64,000 bases of DNA from Actimicrobium sp047621345 (GTDB lineage Bacteria; Pseudomonadota; Gammaproteobacteria; Burkholderiales; Burkholderiaceae_D), in contig JBLHLW010000008.1 in assembly GCA_047621345.1 (NCBI GenBank), positions 1-64,000 on the forward strand, given 5' to 3'. Shown in pieces: positions 23,312 through 32,705 of the stretch. The notes under the pieces were generated by a model. That model was given only the letters and a program-made list of their open reading frames with translations. It searched no databases and was not told the origin of the DNA. Position 1 is the stretch's first letter, and the number at the start of each line of letters is the position of its first letter. The translations under genes and the position numbers were made by a program.

Positions 23312-23853
23312 ACACCTTGTTCCAACGTCATACTTCCCGGCGCGGTTTCACGCTGCTCGAAGTCATGATCGCGACGTTCGTCACCGCCATCGGTTTGCTG
23401 GGTCTGGCCAAGATGCAGGCACTGGCGGTATCGAGCACGCAAAATGCCGGTAGCCGTTCGCTGATCGCATTTCAGGTCGGTAGTCTGGTGTCGGCGATGC
23501 ATGCGAATAAAAGCTACTGGGGATACGGCAATGCACCCGCCACTTTCTCGGTGAGAGGACTGGTCGTAACAGACAGTACCGGTGTACTCAATGCCAGCGT
23601 CAGTGGTGCTTGCTTGACCGCCACCTGCACGTCGGCACAGTTGGCGGCAGTTGATTTACAGGCCTGGGCCGCGAGTATGAATGGCCGCGTTCCTACCTAT
23701 AGCGCGAACTTCAATTGCACGACCGCGATCACCGCTGCGGTCGGTTGTGAGATTTTTGTCAGCTGGAGCGAGAACCGTATCAGTATCAACAAGGCAACCT
23801 CGGGTGGTGCCGACGCCCAAGTGCAATCTTTCAGTGTGTACGCCAAACCATGA
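23302..23853 (+). CDS. pilV: Type IV pilus modification protein PilV
   Basis: Minor pilin of 183 residues with leader RRG|FTLLEVMIATFVTAIGLLGLAKMQ, the PilV-type N-terminal helix including the A-x-x-x-x-G-L-L-G-L pattern. The globular domain carries cysteines in ACLTATC and the FNCTT and GCEIFVSW segments, likely two disulfides. It overlaps both the upstream fimT-like gene and pilW, so translation is coupled. In Pseudomonas, PilV joins FimU, PilW, PilX and PilE in the pilus tip complex together with PilY1. Confidence 0.93.
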   Translation: MRMNTLFQRHTSRRGFTLLEVMIATFVTAIGLLGLAKMQALAVSSTQNAGSRSLIAFQVGSLVSAMHANKSYWGYGNAPATFSVRGLVVTDSTGVLNASVSGACLTATCTSAQLAAVDLQAWAASMNGRVPTYSANFNCTTAITAAVGCEIFVSWSENRISINKATSGGADAQVQSFSVYAKP

Positions 23854-24614
23854 CGGCGCACCTTCTTCGTCGTCATGCGGGCTTTACGCTGCTCGAGTTG
23901 ATGGTATCGATCACGATCACTTTGTTTCTGATGGCGGGGATGCTGGGGCTGGTAGTGAGCATGAAGAGCAGCTTTACGACGCAGGATCAACTCGGTCGCA
24001 CGCAGGAAAATGCGCTGTTTGCGCTGACCATTCTCGATACGATGGTCCGCCATGCCGGATATTTCCCTAATCCGGCCAGCAATACGGAAAGTGCCGCCAT
24101 GCCACAGACGACCACCGCCAATGCGGATGGCTCCACGTATGCGCTGGGGCAAAGCATCACCGGATCGGCCGGCGCCGTTTCGGCCAGCGACACGATCACC
24201 GTGCGTTTTCAGGCGGCGCCTAATGATGGCTTGATGAACTGCGTCGGCGATACCAACAAGACCGGCAGTAATATTAGTTGGAGTAACACCTTCGCAGTCA
24301 ATGCGAACAGCCAGTTGACCTGCTCGGTGAGTGCTGATGGCGGTGCGCCCGCTGCCCCGGTGGTGCTGATTGATAATGTGGCGTCGCTGCGCGTGTTGTA
24401 TGGGGTGGATACGCTGAACGACAATAATGTCGACCGCTACGTTAGCGCCACCGACATTGGGTCGACCTATGCCTATACAAGCGTTCATTCGGTCAAGCTC
24501 AGTATCGTATTTAATGATTTGGTCAATTCGAATGCGGCGACAACGGCGACGTTGCCGGTCCTCACACACACGATCAATCTGATGAACAAGGCCTATGCGG
24601 AGGCGGTGCCATGA
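23850..24614 (+). CDS. pilW: Type IV pilus minor pilin PilW
   Basis: A 254-residue minor pilin with prepilin site AG|FTLLELMVSITITLFLMAGMLGL and the QENALFALTILDTMVRHAGYF segment characteristic of PilW. The rest is a Ser/Thr/Asn-rich beta domain with few charged residues, as expected for a surface-exposed tip component. The ATG overlaps the pilV stop codon (ATGA) and its own end overlaps pilX in the same way, a sign of fixed stoichiometry. It acts at the inner membrane as part of the priming complex. Confidence 0.93.
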   Translation: MTAHLLRRHAGFTLLELMVSITITLFLMAGMLGLVVSMKSSFTTQDQLGRTQENALFALTILDTMVRHAGYFPNPASNTESAAMPQTTTANADGSTYALGQSITGSAGAVSASDTITVRFQAAPNDGLMNCVGDTNKTGSNISWSNTFAVNANSQLTCSVSADGGAPAAPVVLIDNVASLRVLYGVDTLNDNNVDRYVSATDIGSTYAYTSVHSVKLSIVFNDLVNSNAATTATLPVLTHTINLMNKAYAEAVP

Positions 24615-25195
24615 AGATGCCACGTCGCTATCTGCAACCGGTACGCGGTATTGCCCTCGTGAGTGCGATGCTGATCCTTGTCATGCTGACCTTGCTGGCG
24701 CTATCGATGTTCCGAGGCTTCGGCCTGCAACAAAAAATCGCCGGTAACGTACTGGAAAAATCGCGCGCGTTCGAAGCGGCGCAAAGTGCTTTGCAGTATG
24801 GCGAGTTCTGGCTAGCTGAAAATACAACGGCGTTGACCGGCGTCCCATGTGCGTCGACGATCACGATCTTGTCGGATGCTGACATGCGAGTGTGTGATAC
24901 CGCGTTAGGGACGCCTACCGATCTGGCCAGTTGGGTTGGTGGTTCGACTTACACCCCTTTGGGCATGCAAGTTAAACCTGGCGGTGGCGCGATCGTCAAC
25001 AGCAACAACAATGCTGATATCAACTACGCCACCTCTCCCGCATTGCATATCGCTTACCTCGGGCTCGGGCCCAATGGCACCGATGCGCTGTATGCCGTCA
25101 CGGGTGTCGGTTATGGCGGTAGCAATACCAGTGCTGCGGTGGTGCAGAGCGTCGTTCGGCAAACCGCCAGAGTGACTTCGCTGACCGGACTATAG
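24611..25195 (+). CDS. pilX: Type IV pilus assembly protein PilX
   Basis: A 194-residue PilX-type protein. It lacks a classical Gly-Phe prepilin site; the N-terminal region reads RGIALVSAMLILVMLTLLALSMFRG, which is normal for PilX, where a Gly-Ile replaces Gly-Phe and the +5 Glu is absent. The QQKIAGNVLEKSRAFEAAQSAL segment is diagnostic. It is known to bridge PilW/PilV and PilY1 in the tip complex. It starts inside the pilW stop codon and is followed after 12 bases by pilY1, preceded by an aaagcaa stretch that is a weak ribosome site. Confidence 0.92.
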   Translation: MKMPRRYLQPVRGIALVSAMLILVMLTLLALSMFRGFGLQQKIAGNVLEKSRAFEAAQSALQYGEFWLAENTTALTGVPCASTITILSDADMRVCDTALGTPTDLASWVGGSTYTPLGMQVKPGGGAIVNSNNNADINYATSPALHIAYLGLGPNGTDALYAVTGVGYGGSNTSAAVVQSVVRQTARVTSLTGL

Positions 25196-25207
25196 AGAAA
25201 GCAAACA

Positions 25208-28200
25208 ATGACACATCTCAAAAAAAATCCTGTCAGCGCACTGTGGATATTGCCACTGGCTGGCCTGCTGCCATTGTCGGCATCGGCGCAACTCGTCGTT
25301 AGCGATACGCTCACGGGTGCGTCGTCAAGCTACGGCTGGAGCACCCTCAATGGCGCTTGCTTAACCGCTGGTGATGGCACAACCAGTACCATTCCTGCGT
25401 GCAAAAACTTACCGTACTACAGCGGGAAAACGCAAGTCGGTGGCACGTCGGGGCGCTTGCCTGATGCGATTGGGCAAGGAGCGCTTCGCCTCACGAATGG
25501 CGACACGACCACTGGCAGCAACGGCAACAACCAGACTGGTTCGGTCATTTCGACCACGCCGTTTCCTACCTCGCAGGGCGTCAAGGTGACTTTCACGACC
25601 GCCACCTATGGCGGTAATGCGTTCTCCAATGGCATTTCTGGTAGTGCCGGAAAATCAGGCGCGGACGGGATTGCGTTTTTTCTGATGGATGGCACCAAGC
25701 CTCCGTCGATCGGTTCGTATGGTGGCAGTCTTGGCTACAGCTGTTCGCAAGGCAAGACACCCGGTGATGGCGTCGATGGCGGCTATCTGGGGGTCGCCAT
25801 TGATGAGTACGGTAACTTTTCCAACAGTAACGACTCGACCTCCGATGGTACCGGACCGAATCCGGGGACTATCGTCGTGCGTGGCTCCGGCAGCATTACC
25901 TTCAAGGCATTGAATCTCCTGAACGCGACTTACTATCCGAATAGTCTGTCGTCGTCCGACCGGATTACGGCGGTACAAAACACCTGTGGTGCAGGGCTAT
26001 TGCAGAACTGGAGCGGAAAGTCAGTAACCGATGCCAATGGGAAGAAAATCTCCAACAAGACTTCCACCACAGAATTTGTGCGCGATTACCAACTGCTAGT
26101 GCAACCGCTCAAAGTGACTGCGCCGATCTTCAACCAGCAAGCTATCAACATGCCATTGCGCGGTAGCGCGAATATTTTTTCGTACGACCTGAGCATCACG
26201 CAGGATGGTTTGCTGAGTCTGTCGTACAACATCAATAACGGTGTCGCGCAGCCGGTGATTTCAAAGCAGTCGATCACGACCAACAACGGTCCGCTGCCAT
26301 CGAGCTTCCGGTTCGGTTTCACTTCTGGCACCGGTGGTGGCAGCAATGTCCATGAAATTCTGTGTTTCAAGGCGGCGCAAATTAACGCCGCCTCCAGTTC
26401 TGCGGGCACCAACATTCAGGAATCGGCGCGCGTGCAGGCTGGCTCGCAAGTCTATCTGGCGTATTACCATCCGCTCAATTCTTGGGGGCAGCTCACGGCA
26501 TCGACGCTGGTGGCCGATGCGGCCGGTAATGTGTCAATTAACCCTGTGGCTAACTGGGATGCGAATTGTTCGCTCACGGGAGGCGCCTGCGCCGCGACAG
26601 GTGCGACGACTTCGGCCCAGAGCCCGTTGGCGCGCACCATGCTTAGCTGGAACGGGACTGGTGGGATTCCTTTCCAGTACCTCAGCATGACGTTGGCGCA
26701 GAAAAATTTGATGGGACTTACCGACGGCTTGTTGCGCACTAGTTTTCTGCGTGGTGACCGGACCGGCGAAGTGCTGGTCAGTGGTCTGGGCACGGGCGTG
26801 TTCCGGCGACGTGACAGCGTGCTGGGCGACATCGTGGGATCCAGCCCGACCTGGGTCGGTGCGCCGTCGTCGCCGTATGGTACGGCGGGCAACGATTTGC
26901 TGTTCAAGACCGCGGTGTCCGAGTTCGGCAGTGCTTACACCAGTTTTTCCGGCGCGAATGCGACCCGTCCGAATACGGTCTATGTCGGTGCCAATGACGG
27001 CATGTTGCACGGGTTTCGCGCGGGTGCTTACGATGCCAACAATAATTTCTCTACCAGCGTCACGCCAAATGACGGCATTGATGTCTTGAGCTATGTACCG
27101 GGGGCGGTCATCAGCAGTATTCATCCGTCGAATGCCGCACTCGATTATTCGTCAACGCAATATGCGCATAATGCCTATGTCGATGCGACCCCAGGCACCG
27201 GCGATCTGTTTTACAGCGGTGCCTGGCATACCTGGCTGGTGGGCGGACTCGGTGCTGGTGGCAACGCCACAGGAACGATCAATGACAAGACCAGCACCGC
27301 CAATGGCGTGGTGTATGCGCTCGATATTACTGATCCGTCACGGTTTAAGGAAAGTAACGCCGCTAGCTTGGTGCTCGGTGAGTGGGATTCATCAAGTATT
27401 GCGTGCGTCAACGTGACCTGTAATACCAGCCTGGGAAGCGTATACGGCACACCGATCATCCGGCGTCTGCATGACGGCAACTGGGCGGTGATTTTCGGTA
27501 ACGGACGCAACAGTGCGACGGGTACCGCAGGGGTCTTCATCATGAGCGTCAATGCCAGTACCGGCGCGCGCTCGTTTCGCTTTCTCGATACCGGTGCCGC
27601 TAGCCTGAGCAACAAGAACGGTATCGACTACGTCGTCTCGGCCGATCTCGATGGTGACCATGTAACCGACTACTTGTACGCCGGCGACTATCAGGGCAAG
27701 GTCTGGCGCTTTGACCTGACCAGCAGTAATCCGGCGCAATGGGCAGCCGGCAGTACGCCGCTGTTTTCAACTGCCTCCGGTCAACCGATTACAACCGCCT
27801 TGACTGTCAATTCAGTGGCCCAGTCGACTGGCAATTCTCGCATCGTAGTGGCCTTCGGTACGGGTCAGCAGTTGCCACAAACGCTGACCAGTGGGGCGTC
27901 ATATGCCAGTAGTACCCAGTCGTTTTATGGCGTTTGGGACTGGAATATGGCCAGTTGGAATAGCAAGAGTCTGGTCAATTATGTCTCGCTGGCTGCGCCG
28001 CAATCGTTTTTGGTTGGTGACCTCGCCTTACAAACCATCACCACGAATGCCGGCGGCAGCGGTAGCGTGTCGGGCTTTCGGGCGGTATCGCAAAATCCGG
28101 TGTGCTGGAAAGGCGGTGCCGCCTGCTCCAGTGGTAACAGTCAGTTCGGTTGGCGGATCAATTTTTCGTCGACTGAGCAAGTTATTTTTAATCCGACGCT

Positions 28201-28546
28201 GGCATACGGGGCATTGATTTTCAACACCACCTTGCCCGCGGTCACGCAAACACTGAGTTGCACGAACCAGCCATCTACCGGCTACACCATGGCGATTTCG
28301 CCCGACACCGGCGGTGCCCTCACGACGTCGCTTTTTGCTAGCGCTGCGAAGACGGCAGGGATCGCCGCAACCGGTAATGCCATCATTTCCGGTCTGGGAT
28401 TAAGCGCGACGGGTTCTCCATCCATTGTGACTGCCGGGGGCAAGCCGTTTCTGGTGCAGCAAACGGTCACAGGCGTCGGTGTGGTGACCGGCATTGATCC
28501 GATCGCTGGTCGATCCGGTCGAGTCACTTGGGTCAAGCTAAGATGA
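25208..28546 (+). CDS. pilY1: PilY1 tip adhesin with N-terminal L-type lectin-like domain
   Basis: A 1112-residue secreted pilus-tip protein with a signal peptide at residues 1-27 (ending ASAQ). Residues about 28-390 look like an L-type (legume-like) lectin: SGADGIAFFLMD near 150-161, GGYLGVAIDEYGNFSN near 191-206 and SSFRFGFTSGTGGGSNVHEI near 366-383. Most PilY1 proteins have a von Willebrand A domain or an unrelated region there. The C-terminal half is the PilY1 beta-propeller (GDIVGSSPTWVGAP, YVGANDGMLHGF), with a calcium loop DLDGDHVTD near residue 813 and AGDYQGKVWRFDL. It should bind surfaces or glycans and regulate pilus retraction. Confidence 0.92.
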   Translation: MTHLKKNPVSALWILPLAGLLPLSASAQLVVSDTLTGASSSYGWSTLNGACLTAGDGTTSTIPACKNLPYYSGKTQVGGTSGRLPDAIGQGALRLTNGDTTTGSNGNNQTGSVISTTPFPTSQGVKVTFTTATYGGNAFSNGISGSAGKSGADGIAFFLMDGTKPPSIGSYGGSLGYSCSQGKTPGDGVDGGYLGVAIDEYGNFSNSNDSTSDGTGPNPGTIVVRGSGSITFKALNLLNATYYPNSLSSSDRITAVQNTCGAGLLQNWSGKSVTDANGKKISNKTSTTEFVRDYQLLVQPLKVTAPIFNQQAINMPLRGSANIFSYDLSITQDGLLSLSYNINNGVAQPVISKQSITTNNGPLPSSFRFGFTSGTGGGSNVHEILCFKAAQINAASSSAGTNIQESARVQAGSQVYLAYYHPLNSWGQLTASTLVADAAGNVSINPVANWDANCSLTGGACAATGATTSAQSPLARTMLSWNGTGGIPFQYLSMTLAQKNLMGLTDGLLRTSFLRGDRTGEVLVSGLGTGVFRRRDSVLGDIVGSSPTWVGAPSSPYGTAGNDLLFKTAVSEFGSAYTSFSGANATRPNTVYVGANDGMLHGFRAGAYDANNNFSTSVTPNDGIDVLSYVPGAVISSIHPSNAALDYSSTQYAHNAYVDATPGTGDLFYSGAWHTWLVGGLGAGGNATGTINDKTSTANGVVYALDITDPSRFKESNAASLVLGEWDSSSIACVNVTCNTSLGSVYGTPIIRRLHDGNWAVIFGNGRNSATGTAGVFIMSVNASTGARSFRFLDTGAASLSNKNGIDYVVSADLDGDHVTDYLYAGDYQGKVWRFDLTSSNPAQWAAGSTPLFSTASGQPITTALTVNSVAQSTGNSRIVVAFGTGQQLPQTLTSGASYASSTQSFYGVWDWNMASWNSKSLVNYVSLAAPQSFLVGDLALQTITTNAGGSGSVSGFRAVSQNPVCWKGGAACSSGNSQFGWRINFSSTEQVIFNPTLAYGALIFNTTLPAVTQTLSCTNQPSTGYTMAISPDTGGALTTSLFASAAKTAGIAATGNAIISGLGLSATGSPSIVTAGGKPFLVQQTVTGVGVVTGIDPIAGRSGRVTWVKLR

Positions 28547-28589
28547 CTAGTGCAATGGTCAACCTCACCGCGTCGCAAGGAGATACGCC

Positions 28590-29024
28590 ATGACCGCCAG
28601 ACCGCAACGCGGCTTTACCCTCATCGAGTTGATGATCGTCGTCGCCATCGTAGCGATCCTCGCGGCCATCGCTTTTCCGTCCTATACGCAACAAGTACGC
28701 AAGGGACGTCGCGTGGATGCGAAGTCGGCCATGCTGGATCTGGCGGCCCGTCAGGAAAAATTTTTCGCGACGAACAACCGCTATTCCGTGTCAGGTACCG
28801 CACTCAATTACGGCAATAATTTTCCGATCAGTCTGGTGACCGGAAGCGTCACGTCGTACACGATGACCGTTACACAAGTAGCGGTAACGGACTACACGAT
28901 CACCGCCACTCCGGCCGGTGACCAGGTTGCTGATGCTTGCAATACCTATGTCCTCAATAACTTCGGCGTGCAGTCAAATCTGACCGCTGGTGGTGCAGCC
29001 AACACGACCACTGGCTGCTGGTAA
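28590..29024 (+). CDS. pilE: Type IV minor pilin PilE
   Basis: A 144-residue pilin with a short six-to-seven-residue basic leader and the perfect class IVa site RG|FTLIELMIVVAIVAILAAIAFPSY. The globular part has the YTQQVRKGRRVDAKSAMLDLAARQEKFF helix typical of the minor pilin PilE, and a C-terminal disulfide pair (ADACNTYVLNNFG ... TTGCW). A good aaggaga ribosome site precedes the ATG. It is the last gene of the minor pilin operon, 43 bases after pilY1, and its stop codon lies 20 bases from a convergent gene. Confidence 0.93.
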   Translation: MTARPQRGFTLIELMIVVAIVAILAAIAFPSYTQQVRKGRRVDAKSAMLDLAARQEKFFATNNRYSVSGTALNYGNNFPISLVTGSVTSYTMTVTQVAVTDYTITATPAGDQVADACNTYVLNNFGVQSNLTAGGAANTTTGCW

Positions 29025-29044
29025 CGCGGGAGGGTCGGCGCTGA

Positions 29045-30616
29045 TCAGTAGCGGGATGCGACCATCTCTTGCGAACGACTCCTTAGGTGGTTGTCGTCAC
29101 CGGAGTACTTCGCCGTCACCAGAAAGCGCGATGAGCAGGCGATCTGGTGCAGGTTCGCGTCTTTCCAATCGATATTGCAGGAGGGCAGTACCAGTGTGGC
29201 GCGCGCGTCCGTAATTGGCATCGCCACGCGGGCTTTCGCCAGACCGGCCTGTTGTCCGTCCTTGAAGAGAAAAATGATTTCCCCGCGCAGGCTTTCGCCG
29301 CTGACGTTGGCCGTGAATGTCTGGTTTGCCGCATAAGCGGCTGTCGTGGGCTCACCCAGCAAGAGCGTCGTCGTCGATTGCACTTCCTGCAGCCCTGGAT
29401 CAAGCACATCGCCGAACAGCGTTGCGTTGCGCAGGTCGCTTTGCGCGAACACGACGTTTGCCATAACGGTTCCGCTGGCGACATCGATGAAGCCGACGCT
29501 GTGTGGCTCTCCTGCGCTATGGATGCGGTGCTCGAAGATAAAACCGACCAGCACGAAGCGTCCTGATGTCGCGCTACCTGCAAGCCCGTTGAGGTAATGG
29601 TATTCGGCACCATTGGTTGGAAGGGCGAGCACGCGGCTGTTAAGCCCGGTAGTCGTATCGATTTCTGCGATGACGTTGGCGCTCGGTGTCGAGCCGCCGC
29701 CGACATAAAGCCGTTTGCCGTCGGGATCGAGCAAGACCGGGCCATTGAATGCGGTCAGCAGGGATTGCGGCGACTGAGTGATGGCGACCTGTACTGCGCG
29801 GACAGTAGTGCTGGCCGTTTCCAGCACCAGATAATCGATTGCTCTACTGGTCGAACCACCGCCAAAAACATATACCTTGTCGTCACCCGGACTAATGGCG
29901 AGCGCGCTGGGATGCACGTTGGCCGCCAGCACAGCGGTCGGAATGGATTTTTCAATCTCGAGCGTGGCGGCATGCACGATTGCAATCCCTGCGGTTCCGC
30001 CATTGCTACCGCTGCTGGTCACAATCAGTTTTCCAAAGTCATGGGTCAGTGCCAGCGCACTGGCCGAAGGGTCAACGGCAACCGATTTGATGACGGCGCC
30101 GCTGGGGGCATAGATCATGTCGAGTCGGCCGGGTGTGAGCACGTACGCACGCGCACCTTCGTCGTCGGCCACTAGCGCCAGTGGCGCGGCGCTCAGCGGT
30201 ATCGTGGTCAGGATGGTGCGCATCGGGATATTGATGACGCGTACGGCCGTCGCACTGAGCGCGTACAACCGGCTACCCGCCGCATCCACCACCAGGTCAG
30301 TCACCGCGACCGGAATCGGAATGCGATCAACGATTTTTGCGGTCGCAGGGTCAAGGATGGCGATACCGGTCGTGGTATTCATGAACACCTTACCGGCTGG
30401 TTTGCTGGCGATGATACGGGTGGCCCCATCAAGCGGGGCGACGACGCGCGCGTTGAAGTTGGCCATGTCGATGACGCTGACTTCCTTGGTCGACGGATTG
30501 CCGACCGTGACAAACGGTGCGGCCAGCGTGCTGCCGGCCAAGACAAAGAGCAAAGCAGCGACGCCGCAGTGCAGCCCTGCAGAAATCCGCATAGGCAGAG
30601 TGATCCGGTTTTTCAT
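29045..30616 (-). CDS. Secreted YVTN-type beta-propeller protein
   Basis: A protein of about 523 residues with a signal peptide (hydrophobic AALLFVLAGSTLAA, cleavage after LAA) and a series of 40-45-residue YVTN-like blades: VSVIDMANFNARVV, GIAILDPATAKIV, VRVINIPMRTI, IAIVHAATLEIEK, NVIAEIDTTTGL. The last 110 residues form an Ig-like domain with two cysteines (SCNIDWKDANLHQIACSS). No catalytic residues are recognised. The second of two adjacent ATGs (30616) has better spacing from the ggag ribosome site and was chosen over 30619. It converges on pilE with a 20-base gap and is probably not part of the pilus operon. Function unknown. Confidence 0.75.
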   Translation of the reverse strand: MKNRITLPMRISAGLHCGVAALLFVLAGSTLAAPFVTVGNPSTKEVSVIDMANFNARVVAPLDGATRIIASKPAGKVFMNTTTGIAILDPATAKIVDRIPIPVAVTDLVVDAAGSRLYALSATAVRVINIPMRTILTTIPLSAAPLALVADDEGARAYVLTPGRLDMIYAPSGAVIKSVAVDPSASALALTHDFGKLIVTSSGSNGGTAGIAIVHAATLEIEKSIPTAVLAANVHPSALAISPGDDKVYVFGGGSTSRAIDYLVLETASTTVRAVQVAITQSPQSLLTAFNGPVLLDPDGKRLYVGGGSTPSANVIAEIDTTTGLNSRVLALPTNGAEYHYLNGLAGSATSGRFVLVGFIFEHRIHSAGEPHSVGFIDVASGTVMANVVFAQSDLRNATLFGDVLDPGLQEVQSTTTLLLGEPTTAAYAANQTFTANVSGESLRGEIIFLFKDGQQAGLAKARVAMPITDARATLVLPSCNIDWKDANLHQIACSSRFLVTAKYSGDDNHLRSRSQEMVASRY

Positions 30617-30755
30617 CATTGGCTCCGTGGAGAATCATCGACCGGACCAAGCCCGGCTGACGCTTGCAAGGGACAAATTACCGGATTAATTTTGAAAGCA
30701 TTGCATCGGACATTATTGACATGGCGCAGAATTCGTTCATCGGACGCCGTCAGGT

Positions 30756-31508
30756 TTACCCGCCGACTTGACCGATTTTCTCCAGTGATTGCTCGATGAA
30801 GTCGCCATCTGCTTCCGCAAATCGTACCTTGACCGGATACCATTCCAGCCCCGGAGCGAGCCAGATATCGAGTTGCTGACCGGTTGAGTCCGGCGGTGGT
30901 GCACGGGTCACATGCACGGTGCGCTGCGCTCCCAGCGCCGTGGCGAGTTTCTCTTCCTTGACCACCGTGAAGATCCATGGCTCGGCATCGCGCGGGCCGG
31001 CGACAAAGAAATCCCAAGTTGAGTCGACCTTGAACGCGGTGGCGTTGGCCCGCGCTACCGCGATCAGTTGCCAGATCACGCTATTGCGATCCTGCTCGCC
31101 GCCGAGTAACGGAAAGGTCGCCGCTTCCGGCGCAAACCGGATGACCTTGCCGGTGCGGTCGAAGGTGGTGGTGGTGGGGTCTTTGCGCCAGCGATTTTCG
31201 ACGAACGTCGTTGGCGCCAGACCAAATGCATCGATGCGGCCATCGCTGGTGGCGTCAACAATTTTGCCGACCAGTGGCGAACGGGTTTCGGTGCTGACGC
31301 TATATTTTCCGGACGTGGTGCGCCACTTGAACAGTGCTTCGCCGCTGAGCGAAAAGCCGCTCTGGCGGGCTCTGATCGAATAGCTCAGGTCCGCCTGAGG
31401 TGGCAACAAGAAGGGGCGTTTGTGCACAGCATGCTGGGCGTTGGCCGACATGCTGGCGCAGAGAAAAAAGGTGGTCGCGACAAGCTGTCGCAATAAAAGG
31501 GATCGCAT
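30756..31508 (-). CDS. DUF3108 domain protein, secreted
   Basis: A 250-residue protein with a signal peptide (MRSLLLRQLVATTFFLCASMSANAQ) followed by one DUF3108 domain. The conserved pattern LLGGEQDRNSVIWQLIAVAR, VAGPRDAEPWIF and the WLAPGLEWYPVKVRFAEADGD end all match its upstream neighbour. DUF3108 proteins are predicted beta-barrel-like periplasmic proteins without known activity. It is 24 bases downstream of the second DUF3108 gene on the same strand, and the two are clearly tandem paralogues, though quite diverged. Confidence 0.82.
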   Translation of the reverse strand: MRSLLLRQLVATTFFLCASMSANAQHAVHKRPFLLPPQADLSYSIRARQSGFSLSGEALFKWRTTSGKYSVSTETRSPLVGKIVDATSDGRIDAFGLAPTTFVENRWRKDPTTTTFDRTGKVIRFAPEAATFPLLGGEQDRNSVIWQLIAVARANATAFKVDSTWDFFVAGPRDAEPWIFTVVKEEKLATALGAQRTVHVTRAPPPDSTGQQLDIWLAPGLEWYPVKVRFAEADGDFIEQSLEKIGQVGG

Positions 31509-31532
31509 GAAAACTCCGTTCAGAAAAATTGG

Positions 31533-32618
31533 TTAGCGCTCGCCCAGCAGCGTGATCGACGACATGGACATATCGAGAGTATCGCCGTTGGTTTCTGTCT
31601 GGCGCAGCCGGACCGGGTACCAGTCGTGGGCTGGCGCGAGCCAGAATTCGACCTGGGTGTCGTAGGAGCCAGGGCGGGGTTTGCGCAAAAAATGCCAGGT
31701 GACGAGTTGGTCGCCGCCGAGCGCGAGCGTTTCTTCGCCGACTACCCTGATGTGCCAGGTTTCGGCGTCGCGCACACCGGCGACGAAGATGTCGAGCTCG
31801 GCGCCGGCGGTGAACTGGGCTGCGTCGCCGCGCCCGATGGCGGCGAGTTGCCAGACGATGCTGGCGCGGTCTTGTTCCCCGCCGGCACGCGGATAGGTCG
31901 CCGTCGATGAGGAAAAGCTGATGACCTTGTTGGCTTGCTGGAAGTGGGTGTTGGTCTCGGCCTTGCGGAAGCGTTTTTCGCTGTACTTCAGCGGCGAGAG
32001 ACCCTGCGACCCGAGGCTGCCGAGACTCTGAAAACTCAGGACGGTGAAAAACAGCACGCTGGCCTCGCCATTGATCAGGTAATTGTCTTCACTGCGACGC
32101 CAGCCTATCTTGCCACTGCCATAGACGGTCTTGCCGTCGCGTAGTGCCTGTACATCGTATTTCACTTCGGCCGACGGCGGTGGCGCGGTGTTCAACGGGC
32201 GTGCTGGTGGATCTGCAGGGAGCGCATCCGGCGCCGCTTCGGCCAGGGGTAAGGGTGTCGCCACTTGCGGTGCTGCGGCAGCAATGGCGATGGTCGCAGG
32301 TTCTTGCGCAATGACGACAGGCGTGTCCGGGGCCGCGGCAATGATGACGGGCGGCACCGGCACGGCGGGCAGCGGCAGGATGCGTGGCGCGGGCGGTTGC
32401 GGTGTTGGCAAGGGGGGCGCTGCCGGTGCGGGTCTCACGCTGTCGGGTTGCAGTTGCAGCGTCACGACCTGTTCGCTGAACGAGGGCGTTACCGGATGCC
32501 AGGCACGCGTCGTGATCCAGTGAAAAGCGGCCACATGCAACAGCAGCGCCACGATGGCGATCGCCACGGGACGGCGCCAGCGTTGCAGCAGCTTCTCGGG
32601 AATGGCCGGATGTGTCAT
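31533..32618 (-). CDS. DUF3108 domain protein with TonB-like membrane anchor
   Basis: About 361 residues: a short cytoplasmic tail, one transmembrane helix (PVAIAIVALLLHVAAFHWI), a long Pro/Ala-rich linker from about residue 55 to 150 that resembles the periplasm-spanning part of TonB, and a C-terminal DUF3108 domain (RAGGEQDRASIVWQLAAIGRG, VAGVRDAETWHI, WLAPAHDWYPVRLRQTE). The layout suggests an inner-membrane-anchored domain reaching across the periplasm. ATG 32618 is preferred to the earlier frame opening at 32666, because the extra residues are basic and without a ribosome site. The TonB likeness is architectural; there is no TonB C-terminal domain. Confidence 0.75.
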   Translation of the reverse strand: MTHPAIPEKLLQRWRRPVAIAIVALLLHVAAFHWITTRAWHPVTPSFSEQVVTLQLQPDSVRPAPAAPPLPTPQPPAPRILPLPAVPVPPVIIAAAPDTPVVIAQEPATIAIAAAAPQVATPLPLAEAAPDALPADPPARPLNTAPPPSAEVKYDVQALRDGKTVYGSGKIGWRRSEDNYLINGEASVLFFTVLSFQSLGSLGSQGLSPLKYSEKRFRKAETNTHFQQANKVISFSSSTATYPRAGGEQDRASIVWQLAAIGRGDAAQFTAGAELDIFVAGVRDAETWHIRVVGEETLALGGDQLVTWHFLRKPRPGSYDTQVEFWLAPAHDWYPVRLRQTETNGDTLDMSMSSITLLGER

Positions 32619-32705
32619 GCCGGGAGTGTAATCGCTGTGGCGGTGGCGTGCCTTGCGCCGTAACACCTTGCATCATCCCGGCGCGTAAAATACGTCTTTT
32701 TTTGA

